A stretch of 64,000 bases of DNA from Chitinophaga sp. HK235 (lineage in GTDB: Bacteria > Bacteroidota > Bacteroidia > Chitinophagales > Chitinophagaceae): assembly GCF_018255755.1 (NCBI RefSeq), contig NZ_CP073766.1, positions 7,934,501-7,998,500 of the forward strand, read 5' to 3'. This document shows, piece after piece, positions 1 through 7,830 of the stretch (position 1 is the stretch's first letter; every line of letters begins with the position of its first letter). The position numbers and the translations under genes are program-made. The notes under the pieces were generated by a model that worked only from the letters and a program-made list of their open reading frames with translations, was not told the origin of the DNA and did no database searches.

Positions 1-173
1 TCAAAATGAATACCTGGACGGATGGGCCTGCCGGGTACAAATTTTATCTTCACCCTGATTATATTAAAGAGTATAATGTGCTGGAAGGTATTGCAGGAGT
101 AGGACTGTCACTGCTGGGCTTCCTGGAACCGGAAATGAGTACAGGCTGGAATGAATGTCTGTTGATTTCATAA
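1..173 (+). CDS. Lanthionine synthetase C-like protein, C-terminal end (partial)
   Basis: The frame is open from the left edge to a TAA at 171-173. The last 56 residues include a GIAGVGLSLLGFL segment and end in a short hydrophobic tail (ECLLIS). This matches the final helix of LanC-type lanthionine cyclases, which are alpha-toroid zinc enzymes that add cysteine thiols to dehydrated Ser/Thr in lanthipeptides. The zinc ligands lie outside the window, so activity cannot be judged. A short stem with a T-rich tail follows the stop. Other alpha/alpha-barrel proteins cannot be fully excluded from such a short piece. Confidence 0.7.
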   Translation, partial: KMNTWTDGPAGYKFYLHPDYIKEYNVLEGIAGVGLSLLGFLEPEMSTGWNECLLIS

Positions 174-200
174 ACTTTCGGGAAGTTTCATTTTGCTTTT
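172..200 (+). terminator. Possible terminator after the LanC-like gene
   Basis: A 6-bp stem (AAACTT 172-177 with AAGTTT 183-188) has a 5-nt loop and is followed by a T-rich run. The stem is A/T-rich and weak. Confidence 0.4.
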
Positions 201-305
201 ATTTTGCTTTTTTTATATATTACAGTTAGTATTTGATCCACGAAAACTGTTCACCCGGAAATCCATGCCAAAGCATGCCAACGTTACAGCAAATATGAAA
301 TAACC

Positions 306-944
306 ATGATCCGATTATATTGTGTTGATGATCACCCATTGATACTGGAAGGTCTACGCGCATTACTCTGTTTTGAAAGAGATATTGAACTGACGGGAGA
401 AACAAGAACGGGGGAGGCGTGCCTGAATTTTCTTGTTCACCATAGGGCTGATATTATTCTGCTGGACACCCTCTTGCCCGATATGTCCGGTGCAGCGCTC
501 TGCCATGTCATAAAAAGAAACTATCCTGAGATAATGGTGCTCGGACTGAGCTACCATAAAGATGGACCCGGTATCCATGAGATGATGGAAAGCGGTGCCA
601 GTGGATGCCTGATGAAGAATGCCGATAAGGAAGAGCTGTTGAAAGCCATCCGTGACGTGCATAATGGGCATACCTATCTGTCAGCCGGACTCGAAGATGT
701 TTTGCAGACAGATGACAGAAGGACAAGAGCCAGACAGTTGAATATCACCAAAAGAGAAAAAGAAGTATTGTGGCTGATTGCCAACGGCCATACCAACCTC
801 GAAATAGCCGAAAAACTTTTTATCAGCAGTGATACAGTGGACAGTCACCGGCGTAACCTGCTGGGCAAATTCAAAGCCCGTAATACAGCCATGCTCATTA
901 AATGCGCCATCGATAACAAACTACTCCTGTCAGGGTACCACTGA
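306..944 (+). CDS. LuxR/NarL-type response regulator
   Basis: This 212-residue two-component regulator has an N-terminal receiver domain (about 1-120) with acidic residues D8/D9, a probable phospho-acceptor Asp54 in LLDTLLPD, and the conserved Lys near 104. A LuxR-type helix-turn-helix follows at about 146-205 (TKREKEVLWLIANGHTNLEI), typical of NarL/FixJ proteins. No histidine kinase is adjacent. The gene lies alone between the LanC-like gene and the first cobalamin riboswitch, so its target is unknown. The ATG at 306 is the natural start because it places the receiver beta-1 strand at residue 2. Confidence 0.93.
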   Translation: MIRLYCVDDHPLILEGLRALLCFERDIELTGETRTGEACLNFLVHHRADIILLDTLLPDMSGAALCHVIKRNYPEIMVLGLSYHKDGPGIHEMMESGASGCLMKNADKEELLKAIRDVHNGHTYLSAGLEDVLQTDDRRTRARQLNITKREKEVLWLIANGHTNLEIAEKLFISSDTVDSHRRNLLGKFKARNTAMLIKCAIDNKLLLSGYH

Positions 945-951
945 CAACTTT

Positions 952-982
952 TTGAAGAAAAGAAATTAATCCGCTACCTTCG
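952..982 (+). promoter_or_regulatory. Promoter of the first B12 operon
   Basis: A TTG (952-954) and TACCTTCG (975-982) are separated by 20 bp. This matches the Bacteroidota primary-sigma consensus TTG / TAnnTTTG with one mismatch. Transcription would start near 988, directly at the 5' end of the riboswitch. Confidence 0.6.
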
Positions 983-1160
983 CTGCGCAATGGTTTACTC
1001 CTCTCCGTTGCGGATGAGGGTAATTAAAAGGGAACACGGGTGTAAATCCCGGACAGTCCCGCTGCTGTAATTCTCTCAAATGCCCGGGCATCTATCCGGC
1101 CACTGTTGATGATCAATGGGAAGGCCGCCCGGAGCAGAGATAAGTCAGAATACCTGCCAT
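983..1160 (+). promoter_or_regulatory. Cobalamin riboswitch 1
   Basis: The conserved aptamer core is visible: AAAAGGGAA then CGGGTGTAAATCCCG, the ACAGTCCCGCTGCTGTAA stretch (1054-1070), GCCACTG, GGGAAGG, and the B12-box-like AAGTCAGAATACCTGCC at 1142-1158. In this family adenosyl- or methylcobalamin binding represses the downstream gene. Between aptamer and gene, GCCTTCGT (1176-1183) can pair with ACGAAGGC (1257-1264), enclosing a CAGGC/GCCTG hairpin. This is probably the expression platform. No T-tract terminator is seen, so translational control is more likely, but that is inferred. Confidence 0.95.
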
Positions 1161-1293
1161 GCAATTTGTTTTTAAGCCTTCGTGGAATGAGGCTTGGAAG
1201 TAAATCATGTTGCAGGCTGACTGCCTGAAGGAATTTACCTTGATTTTACTCCTGATACGAAGGCCGTTGAAGAAATTATCAAAACGGTGAAGT

Positions 1294-3300
1294 ATGATGC
1301 GTATCTACCAACAGGGAGGTGCTCTTGTAAAGATTTTCCTGTGTCTGTTGCCCGGAATGCCTGCTGTGCTGCAAGCACAACAAACCGATAGTACCAGAAC
1401 CCGCGAACTGCGGGAGGTGTCTGTCAGCGCTCCTCGCGGTAATAAAGAAGTCGCACCGGGACAGCAGCTGAAAGGCAAGGAGCTGCAGCGGTTGGGTACC
1501 CAGTCGGTAGCAGATGCACTGCGCTACTTTTCCGGCATCCAGGTAAAGGACTACGGCGGCATCGGCGGCCTGAAAACGGTAGACGTCCGCAGTATGGGCA
1601 CCAACCATACCGGCGTATTTTTCGATGGCATTGAATTAGGAAATGCACAGAACGGCCAGGTAGACCTGGGCAAGTTCTCACTGGACAACATGGAAGAGAT
1701 CTCCCTGTACAATGGTCAGAAAAGCAGCATCTTCCAGCCGGCAAAAGACTATGGCTCTGCGGGGTCCATCTACCTCACTTCCATCAAACCCCGCTTCGAA
1801 GCCGGTGAACAACGTCACATAAAAGGTACTTTTAAAACCGGCTCTTTCGGCCTCATCAACCCTTCCATCCTCTGGCAGGAAAAAATAAGCCAGCGTGTGT
1901 CAGCTTCCTTCAATGCCGAATGGATCAATGCCAACGGCCGATACAAATTCCGCTATCAAAAAGAAAAAGGATATGATACCACCGCCATCCGCAAAAACAG
2001 TGATATCAACGCGCTGCGTGTGGAAGGGGGGCTGCATGGTATCCTCAACGGCGGCGAATGGAACAGCAGGATCTATTTCTATAATTCAGAAAGAGGCCTG
2101 CCGGGCTTTGTAGTCAACAATGTATTCGGTCATGTCGACCGGCAATGGGACCGCAACTTTTTTGTACAGTCTTCCTGGCGTAAAGACCTGAGCAAACGGT
2201 ACAGCCTTATGCTCAACGGAAAATACGCCTACGACTATACGCATTATCTGGCACCAGATACTGTGCGTTATATCGAAAACCGCTACCGCCAGCAGGAAGT
2301 ATATGTGTCTGTAGCCAATCAGTACCTGCTCACCAGCTGGTGGAACCTGGGCCTGTCCGGCGATTTTCAATGGAATAAGCTGAATGCCGACCTGACTAAT
2401 TTCTCTTATCCTCAACGTTTTACCACACTGGTGGCCCTGGCCACCTCGGTGAATTTCAACCGTTTCAGTGCGCAGGCCAGTTTGCTCAACACCATCATGA
2501 ATGAAGAAGTGAAGAAAAATGCTGCAGCTCCTTCACATCAGGAACTTACACCTGCTGTATTTGTCTCCTGGCAACCTTTTGCGAAACCCAATATCACCTG
2601 GAGGTCGTTTTACAAACGCATCTTCAGGATGCCTACCTTCAACGATCTCTATTACACAGATATCGGTAACTCCAACCTGGAGCCCGAGTTTGCCACGCAA
2701 TACAATACCGGTCTTACCTGGAACCATACTTTCAGTGGAAAAATATTGCAGGAACTGGGTGTAGAAACAGACGCCTATTACAATGAGGTTACCAACAAAA
2801 TCGTGGCTGTGCCTGCGGCCAGCCAGTTCCGCTGGACGATGATGAACCTGGGGTTTGTGAAAATAAAAGGCATAGACGTGAAAGCCAAAGCTGTCTGGCA
2901 GGTACTGAAAGACTGCCAGCTCAGCACCCGTGTCAATTATACCTTTCAGGATGCCAGGGATTTTACCAGTCGGACAGAGAATTTTTATAGTCATCAGATA
3001 CCCTACATTCCCTGGCATAGCGGCTCCCTCGTGCTGGGCGGCAGCTACCGGGACTGGGACCTGAACTATAGTTTTCTCTACACCGGAGAACGGTACGACA
3101 GCAAGGAGAATATCAGGGATAACTACATGCAACCCTGGTATACCAGTGATATCACGCTTACCCGCAGCTGGAAGCTCAATAAGACTGGCTTCCGTTGTAC
3201 CGCACAGGTCAACAACCTGTTTAATCAGTATTATGATGTGGTGCTCAACTACCCGATGCCCGGCAGAAATTTCAAATTCATCTTATCTGTAAACATATAA
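1294..3300 (+). CDS. btuB: TonB-dependent vitamin B12 receptor, BtuB-like
   Basis: This outer-membrane receptor of 668 residues has a signal peptide ending near residue 28 (VLQAQ), a plug domain at about 35-150 (APRGNKEVAPGQQL, FDGIELGNAQNG) and a 22-strand-type barrel. The barrel includes the TonB-receptor segment RMPTFNDLYYTDIGNSNLEPE and a C-terminal strand ending FKFILSVNI. There is no CarboxypepD-like extension, unlike the SusC group. A cobalamin riboswitch in its leader makes corrinoids the likely cargo, taken up with TonB/ExbBD energy. It is followed after 4 bp by the propeller lipoprotein gene and heads a three-gene operon. Two adjacent ATGs (1294 and 1297) are possible starts. Confidence 0.92.
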   Translation: MMRIYQQGGALVKIFLCLLPGMPAVLQAQQTDSTRTRELREVSVSAPRGNKEVAPGQQLKGKELQRLGTQSVADALRYFSGIQVKDYGGIGGLKTVDVRSMGTNHTGVFFDGIELGNAQNGQVDLGKFSLDNMEEISLYNGQKSSIFQPAKDYGSAGSIYLTSIKPRFEAGEQRHIKGTFKTGSFGLINPSILWQEKISQRVSASFNAEWINANGRYKFRYQKEKGYDTTAIRKNSDINALRVEGGLHGILNGGEWNSRIYFYNSERGLPGFVVNNVFGHVDRQWDRNFFVQSSWRKDLSKRYSLMLNGKYAYDYTHYLAPDTVRYIENRYRQQEVYVSVANQYLLTSWWNLGLSGDFQWNKLNADLTNFSYPQRFTTLVALATSVNFNRFSAQASLLNTIMNEEVKKNAAAPSHQELTPAVFVSWQPFAKPNITWRSFYKRIFRMPTFNDLYYTDIGNSNLEPEFATQYNTGLTWNHTFSGKILQELGVETDAYYNEVTNKIVAVPAASQFRWTMMNLGFVKIKGIDVKAKAVWQVLKDCQLSTRVNYTFQDARDFTSRTENFYSHQIPYIPWHSGSLVLGGSYRDWDLNYSFLYTGERYDSKENIRDNYMQPWYTSDITLTRSWKLNKTGFRCTAQVNNLFNQYYDVVLNYPMPGRNFKFILSVNI

Positions 3301-3304
3301 ACCC

Positions 3305-4456
3305 ATGATAAAATTATTACGTTTTACAGGTATTGCTGTGTTGATGGCCGCCGTGGCCGTCAGCAGCTGCCGTACCGGTAATGATATTGTGCCACCGGTA
3401 GTTACGCAGGTGGATACTCCAGTAAAGCATTACCAGTACAAAGGGTTCTATCTGCTGAATGAAGGAAATATGGGCAGCAATAAGTCTACCCTCGACTTTT
3501 TTGATTTTACCAGCGGATCGTACAAAAAGAATATTTATGCGGAAGCGAATCCTACGGTGGTGAAAGAACTGGGCGATGTGGGCAATGATGTGCAGATATA
3601 TGGCAATAAGCTGTTTGCCGTGATTAATGTGTCCAACAAGGTGGAGGTGATGAATGCCAACACCGTGAAGCGTATCGGGCAGATAGGACTGCTGAACTGC
3701 CGCTATATCACCTTTTCTAACGGTAAAGCCTATATTAGTTCATATGCAGGCCCTGTTTTAATAGATCCCCGGTCGCCGATAGGCATTGTGGCCGAAGTAG
3801 ATACCGCCACCCTGCAGATCACCCGTAAGGTGGAAGTCGGCTACCAGCCTGAGGAAATGGCCGTCGTGAATGGTAAACTGTATGTGGCCAATTCCGGTGG
3901 CTATCGCCCACCCACATACGATAGTACCGTATCAGTGATTGATCTCAGCACTTTTAAGGAAATAAAAAAGATACCTGTTGATATTAACCTGCATCGTCTG
4001 AAAGCAGACAGTGATGGCGATTTGTACGTGACCAGCAGGGGAGACTATTACAACAGACCCTCTGCATTATACCTGGTGGACACTAAGACGGATGCCGTGA
4101 AAAAGCGTTTCCCCATGGCTGCCAGCAACCTCTGTATCTCCGGCGACACAGCTTATGTGTATGGCTCTGAATACAGCTATAATACTGCCACCTGGAGAAT
4201 CAACTATGGGATGATCAATGTTAAAACAGAAACCATCATTCCCGGTAGCTTTATTACAGATGGCACGGAGAAGGCTATTAAAATGCCATATGGTGTAATG
4301 GTGGATCCTGAAACAAAAGATGTATATGTAACAGATGCCCGGGATTATGTTTCTTCCGGGGTACTGTATTGTTTTAATAAACAAGGCAAAAAGAGATGGT
4401 CAGTCACCACTGGTGATATTCCGGGGCATTTTGTCTTTTTACCGGTAACCCAATAA
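3305..4456 (+). CDS. YncE/DUF5074-type beta-propeller lipoprotein, BtuG-like
   Basis: This lipoprotein of 383 residues has a hydrophobic signal peptide ending in the lipobox VSSC (Cys about 22). The rest is a repeated beta-propeller pattern (YKGFYLLNEGNMGSNKSTL, GKLYVANSGGY, DLYVTSRGDYY, KDVYVTDARDYV). In Bacteroides, BtuG is a surface propeller lipoprotein that binds B12 very tightly and delivers it to its BtuB partner. The riboswitch and the immediately upstream btuB-like gene support the same role here. The propeller core resembles that of the protein at 6441-7775 but lacks its PKD-like domain. Direct B12 binding is inferred, not visible. Confidence 0.85.
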   Translation: MIKLLRFTGIAVLMAAVAVSSCRTGNDIVPPVVTQVDTPVKHYQYKGFYLLNEGNMGSNKSTLDFFDFTSGSYKKNIYAEANPTVVKELGDVGNDVQIYGNKLFAVINVSNKVEVMNANTVKRIGQIGLLNCRYITFSNGKAYISSYAGPVLIDPRSPIGIVAEVDTATLQITRKVEVGYQPEEMAVVNGKLYVANSGGYRPPTYDSTVSVIDLSTFKEIKKIPVDINLHRLKADSDGDLYVTSRGDYYNRPSALYLVDTKTDAVKKRFPMAASNLCISGDTAYVYGSEYSYNTATWRINYGMINVKTETIIPGSFITDGTEKAIKMPYGVMVDPETKDVYVTDARDYVSSGVLYCFNKQGKKRWSVTTGDIPGHFVFLPVTQ

Positions 4457-4469
4457 AACCAACTGAAAA

Positions 4470-5657
4470 ATGAAGCAACGACTTTTACCTTTTGTGATGC
4501 TGATGGCGCTGCTCGCAGGAAGCTGTTCCAAGAGTGATGATACAACACCACCCGTTATGCCACCCGCCAATGGGCCGGATGTGTCTGTCAATGTACCGGC
4601 AGGTGGTGTGAACACCGGAAATATGAAGTGGGTACGTTTAGCCGCCACCGTGAAAAATGATAAAGGGGCCTCCTATCTGTGGAAGCTGGGCAATGATACC
4701 TTATCCACTACCAAAGAGCTGCAGTATCTGTTTTCCAAAGAAGGAAGTTATACCCTCGCATTGATTGTTAAGAATAGTGAGGGAGAAAAACGTATAGACG
4801 TTCCAGTTAAAATATCAGCCGGAAAATATATCAATGGGGTTACCCGGGTATTTGATTTTCAGCCGGCCCCTGGCCAGTTTGTACATACCTTACCGGTATG
4901 GGAGAACGGAGATGATCAACAGAAAATGAATGCCAAAGCCGAAGAAGCATTGAAGAATGGGGGTGCAATACACCTGGGTGGATTTGGTGGTTATGTCGTG
5001 ATGGGATTTGATCATACGATCCTGAATGTGCCGGGTGCCTATAGTTTCACCGTACTTGGTAATGCTTTTGAAAGCTGGGCGGAGCCGGGAATCATCGAGG
5101 TGGCTTATGATGCCAATGGTAACGGACTTCCGGATGATGAATGGTATGAGATCGCCGGCTCTGAATACAACAGCTCCAAAACGATCCGTAACTATCAGAT
5201 CACTTATTATAAACCGGATGAGAACAAGGTGAAAACACCTAACAAAAATTATCCTGCTCTCACCGATACCACCTATATCAAATGGAAAGATAACCAGGGG
5301 AAATCAGGATACCTGTCTAAAAACATGTATCATGTTCAGCCTTATTATCCGCAGTGGAAAGGCGATAGCATCACGTTCTCCGGCTCCAGACTGACAGATG
5401 AATATGTGGTGGACCAATCCGGTGCCGGCACTTATTTTGTTAGTCCTGCTTTCCCTTTTGGCTATGCAGACAACTGGTCTAACGATAATGAAAAGGCTAA
5501 CATCAAAATCAGCTGGGCAGTTGATAAAAAAGGAAATGCTGTACAACTCAAAGGTGTTGACTTTATCCGTGTATATACCAGCATGCGTGCAGAAGGAGGA
5601 TGGCTGGGAGAAATCTCCACAGAAGTAGCCGGAGTAAAAGACCTCAATCTAAAATAA
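4470..5657 (+). CDS. PKD-like plus B12-locus surface-domain lipoprotein
   Basis: The lipobox is AGSC with Cys near residue 20. Residues about 35-118 form a PKD-like immunoglobulin fold (ASYLWKLGNDTL, GSYTLALIVKNSEG). The rest (about 120-395) is a surface domain with AIHLGGFGGYVVMGFDH, an acidic loop DANGNGLPDDEWYEI that resembles a calcium-binding DxNxNG loop, and a terminal GEISTEVAGVKDLNLK. The last domain is paralogous to most of the protein at 7831-8763. It is the last gene of the first riboswitch operon. Its likely job is to work with the propeller and BtuB-like receptor in corrinoid capture. No enzyme motif is recognised. The stop codon lies inside the first unit of a tandem repeat. Confidence 0.82.
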   Translation: MKQRLLPFVMLMALLAGSCSKSDDTTPPVMPPANGPDVSVNVPAGGVNTGNMKWVRLAATVKNDKGASYLWKLGNDTLSTTKELQYLFSKEGSYTLALIVKNSEGEKRIDVPVKISAGKYINGVTRVFDFQPAPGQFVHTLPVWENGDDQQKMNAKAEEALKNGGAIHLGGFGGYVVMGFDHTILNVPGAYSFTVLGNAFESWAEPGIIEVAYDANGNGLPDDEWYEIAGSEYNSSKTIRNYQITYYKPDENKVKTPNKNYPALTDTTYIKWKDNQGKSGYLSKNMYHVQPYYPQWKGDSITFSGSRLTDEYVVDQSGAGTYFVSPAFPFGYADNWSNDNEKANIKISWAVDKKGNAVQLKGVDFIRVYTSMRAEGGWLGEISTEVAGVKDLNLK

Positions 5658-5912
5658 CAACAAGTAAAATTGTTCAAAACAAAAATCCAAAATACCAACA
5701 AGTAAAATTGTTCAAAACAAAAATCCAAAGTAACAACAAGTAAAATTATTCAAAACAAAAATCCAAAGTAACAACAAGTAAAATTATTCAAAACAAAAAT
5801 CTAAAGTAACAACAAGTAAAATTATTCAAAACAAAAATCTAAAGTAACAACAAGCAAAAATTATTCAAAACAAAAATCTAAAATAACAACAAATAAAATT
5901 ATTCAAAACAAA
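5646..5912 (+). repeat. 38-bp A/T-rich tandem repeat, about seven units
   Basis: Head-to-tail units of 38 bp begin at 5656, 5694, 5732, 5770, 5808 and 5846 (the last is 39 bp), with a partial unit from 5885. Each unit carries AACAACAAGTAAAATT and CAAAACAAAAATC. Units differ by one to three bases, mostly G/A or C/T changes. The last bases of the preceding gene (AATCTAAAAT, 5646-5655) match the unit end, so the array grew out from or into the stop codon. There are no spacers, so it is not a CRISPR. A terminator follows at once. Confidence 0.93.
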
Positions 5913-5917
5913 TTTAG

Positions 5918-5947
5918 CCCAGGACTTTAGTCCTGGGATTTTTTTTG
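5918..5947 (+). terminator. Rho-independent terminator of the first B12 operon
   Basis: CCCAGGACT (5918-5926) pairs with AGTCCTGGG (5929-5937), followed by ATTTTTTTTG. The same nine-bp stem recurs at 55018-55037. Confidence 0.92.
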
Positions 5948-5959
5948 TAGGTTTGCCCC

Positions 5960-6152
5960 GCAATTGGTTGTTTTGTTTAACGCAAAACATTAAAAGGGAA
6001 TCCGGTGTAAAACCGGAGCTATCCCCGTAGCTGTAATCCTGCACACCGGCGTTTCGCCGGTAATATTTTCCCGGAGTTTACTCCATGCCACTGTCTGCTG
6101 ATGCAGATGGGAAGGCCACCGGGAAAGCAGGGAAGCCAGAAGACCTGCCAGT
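5960..6152 (+). promoter_or_regulatory. Cobalamin riboswitch 2
   Basis: A second full aptamer: TTAAAAGGGAATCCGGTG, AAACCGGAGCTATCCCCGTAGCTGTAA, a CACCGGCGTTTCGCCGGT hairpin (6045-6062), GCCACTG, GGGAAGGCCACC and the box AAGCCAGAAGACCTGCC (6133-6149). Its sequence differs from riboswitch 1 outside the core, so it is not a very recent copy. It controls the second lipoprotein pair, beginning about 290 bp downstream. Confidence 0.95.
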
Positions 6153-6440
6153 AGCCATCAGTCATTTGTTGCTTTCGGGTGAAAGGCACCAGAATGTTGA
6201 GCTTAACGGCTTTATGTTCACGTATTATTATTTGGTTCACCCGCTGTGCTGTGTGGTTACAGGCTTATAGACCTGTATTGTTTTTTTTGTTCCCGGTTGT
6301 TGTTATCGCATCAACTGTAGCCTGCTTGTTTTTTTACATCAAAAAAAACAAAACGGAATTCCCTTGCCTGTACTGTGGTGCCGGTGTTATGTGTTCATTT
6401 ATCATCAGAAAAATATATTAACAACACATATTAGTACACT
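6153..6440 (+). other. Long leader between riboswitch 2 and its gene
   Basis: This 288-bp stretch has no convincing gene. An 80-codon hydrophobic frame (6179-6421) overlaps it but has no start context or family likeness. A small hairpin (CTTTCGGGTGAAAG, 6173-6186) and an intrinsic-terminator-like element (6258-6290) suggest it serves as an expression platform. Confidence 0.5.
6258..6290 (+). terminator. Candidate riboswitch-controlled terminator
   Basis: TACAGG (6258-6263) pairs with CCTGTA (6272-6277) and is followed by TTG and eight T residues. The stem is short (6 bp), but the T run is strong and lies between aptamer and gene, as expected for transcriptional attenuation. Confidence 0.5.
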
Positions 6441-7775
6441 ATGAATTTTAAAAAGTGTTTTGCCCTGCTGGCCTTGTTGGTGGCCCTTTTTACTGCCTGT
6501 AAAAAAGAAGAAGTAATACCTGCCGTTGGACTTCAGCAAGAAGGTCGTTCAGACACCTTACATCTGGGAGAAACTATTACGCTGCGGGCACGGGTAACTA
6601 ACGCCAACGGCACTACGTTCGACTGGAAGATTAATGGTGCTGCTGCCGGCACCGATTCCATCCTGAAATTTACAGCGTCTGCAAGTGGAATGTTCCGGGT
6701 GGTGGTGACAGCCCGTAATACTGTCAGCGTTGATTCTGTTGCCTACAACTTCAAGGTGTGGGGCAAGTATGAGAACGGTTTTTTTATGCTGCAGGAAGGA
6801 CAGTACGGCAATGATAACGGCGATCTCTGGTACTATAGCTATGACAGCAACAAAGTAGTGAAGAACGTTTTCAGAACGGAAAACCCCGGTAAGAGCCTGG
6901 GACCTAATACTGCCACGTTGCAGTTTGCCACCGTTTACCGGGATAAAATGTATATGGCCGTAAAAGTCGGCGGGCCGTTGGTGGTAGCTGATGCCTATAC
7001 GATGAAGGAAACAGGCCGGATTGATCATCTGCCGCAGGATGAAGGTTATGCTTTTGTAGGAGTGGATAACAACAGAGGACTACTCAGTGCAATAGATGGC
7101 GTGTACCGTGTTAATCTTACAGGTCCTGTGCTGGGCGCCAAAGTGGCTGGTATCAACGGCCCTGCCGGCGACATGATACTGGCGGGTGATTATGTATTTG
7201 TAATGACGAAAGACGATGGGGTAGTAGCACTCAAAGCAGCTGACTTTAGCGTGGTGAAAAAATTTGGTATTGGCGACGCCGGTTTTGCCCGCACTAAAGA
7301 CGGTAGTATATGGGTAACCGGTAAGGACTCTCTCGTAAAAATCAACCCGATATCGCTGGCGGCAGACCGGGTGAAGCTGCCGTTTAAAACTACTAATCCA
7401 TGGGCATTTCTAGCCTGGCGTTCCGGCTCACTAACAGCCAGTGCCTCCGGTGATGCGGTGTATATCGCTGAACGGGAAGCGGTACAGGTTATCGGTGAAA
7501 TTGAAGTGGGCGGTACCCGGCTTTACCGCTATGAACCTGGTAATGCAGCTTCATTGTCTGCTCCGTTCCTCACACTTCCTGCTGGTCAGTATTTCTATGG
7601 TTCTGCTGTAAGGTATAATGAACGCCGCAAGGAACTGGTGGTCATTGCGCTCACTGACAAATTTGGTGGCAGCAATGATAACCGCTGGCTGATGTATGAT
7701 GCCGTAACGGCCAATCTGAAGGAAACAGTCCGTTATACCGGTTACTATTTCCCTGCATTGCCCATATTTTATTAA
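6441..7775 (+). CDS. PKD-like plus DUF5074-type beta-propeller lipoprotein
   Basis: This 444-residue lipoprotein has the lipobox FTAC (Cys about 20). A PKD-like domain spans about 30-110 (TFDWKINGAAAGTD, GMFRVVVTARN), followed by a beta-propeller starting YENGFFMLQEGQYGNDNG. That opening is clearly related to YKGFYLLNEGNMGSN in the propeller at 3305-4456. It is the first gene of the second cobalamin-riboswitch unit and precedes a paralogue of the surface-domain protein. A role in binding corrinoid at the cell surface is likely from context. No TonB receptor accompanies this pair, so it may feed the BtuB-like receptor of the first operon. Confidence 0.82.
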   Translation: MNFKKCFALLALLVALFTACKKEEVIPAVGLQQEGRSDTLHLGETITLRARVTNANGTTFDWKINGAAAGTDSILKFTASASGMFRVVVTARNTVSVDSVAYNFKVWGKYENGFFMLQEGQYGNDNGDLWYYSYDSNKVVKNVFRTENPGKSLGPNTATLQFATVYRDKMYMAVKVGGPLVVADAYTMKETGRIDHLPQDEGYAFVGVDNNRGLLSAIDGVYRVNLTGPVLGAKVAGINGPAGDMILAGDYVFVMTKDDGVVALKAADFSVVKKFGIGDAGFARTKDGSIWVTGKDSLVKINPISLAADRVKLPFKTTNPWAFLAWRSGSLTASASGDAVYIAEREAVQVIGEIEVGGTRLYRYEPGNAASLSAPFLTLPAGQYFYGSAVRYNERRKELVVIALTDKFGGSNDNRWLMYDAVTANLKETVRYTGYYFPALPIFY

Positions 7776-7830
7776 TGGATCCCTCAATTTGTTATTGTCC
7801 TGTTTTTTCTTCACTTAAAAAAATACACGT

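Noticed and set aside
2533..3132. 199-residue gene on the minus strand
   Set aside because: It lies wholly inside the BtuB-like receptor gene, with no signal or motif, and is a shadow of the receptor coding bias.
5646..5912. CRISPR array
   Set aside because: The repeat units are contiguous, with no spacers, and A/T-rich.
6179..6421. Hydrophobic 80-residue gene in the riboswitch 2 leader
   Set aside because: It overlaps the 3' part of the leader, has no recognisable family or start context, and its composition fits chance in a structured leader.
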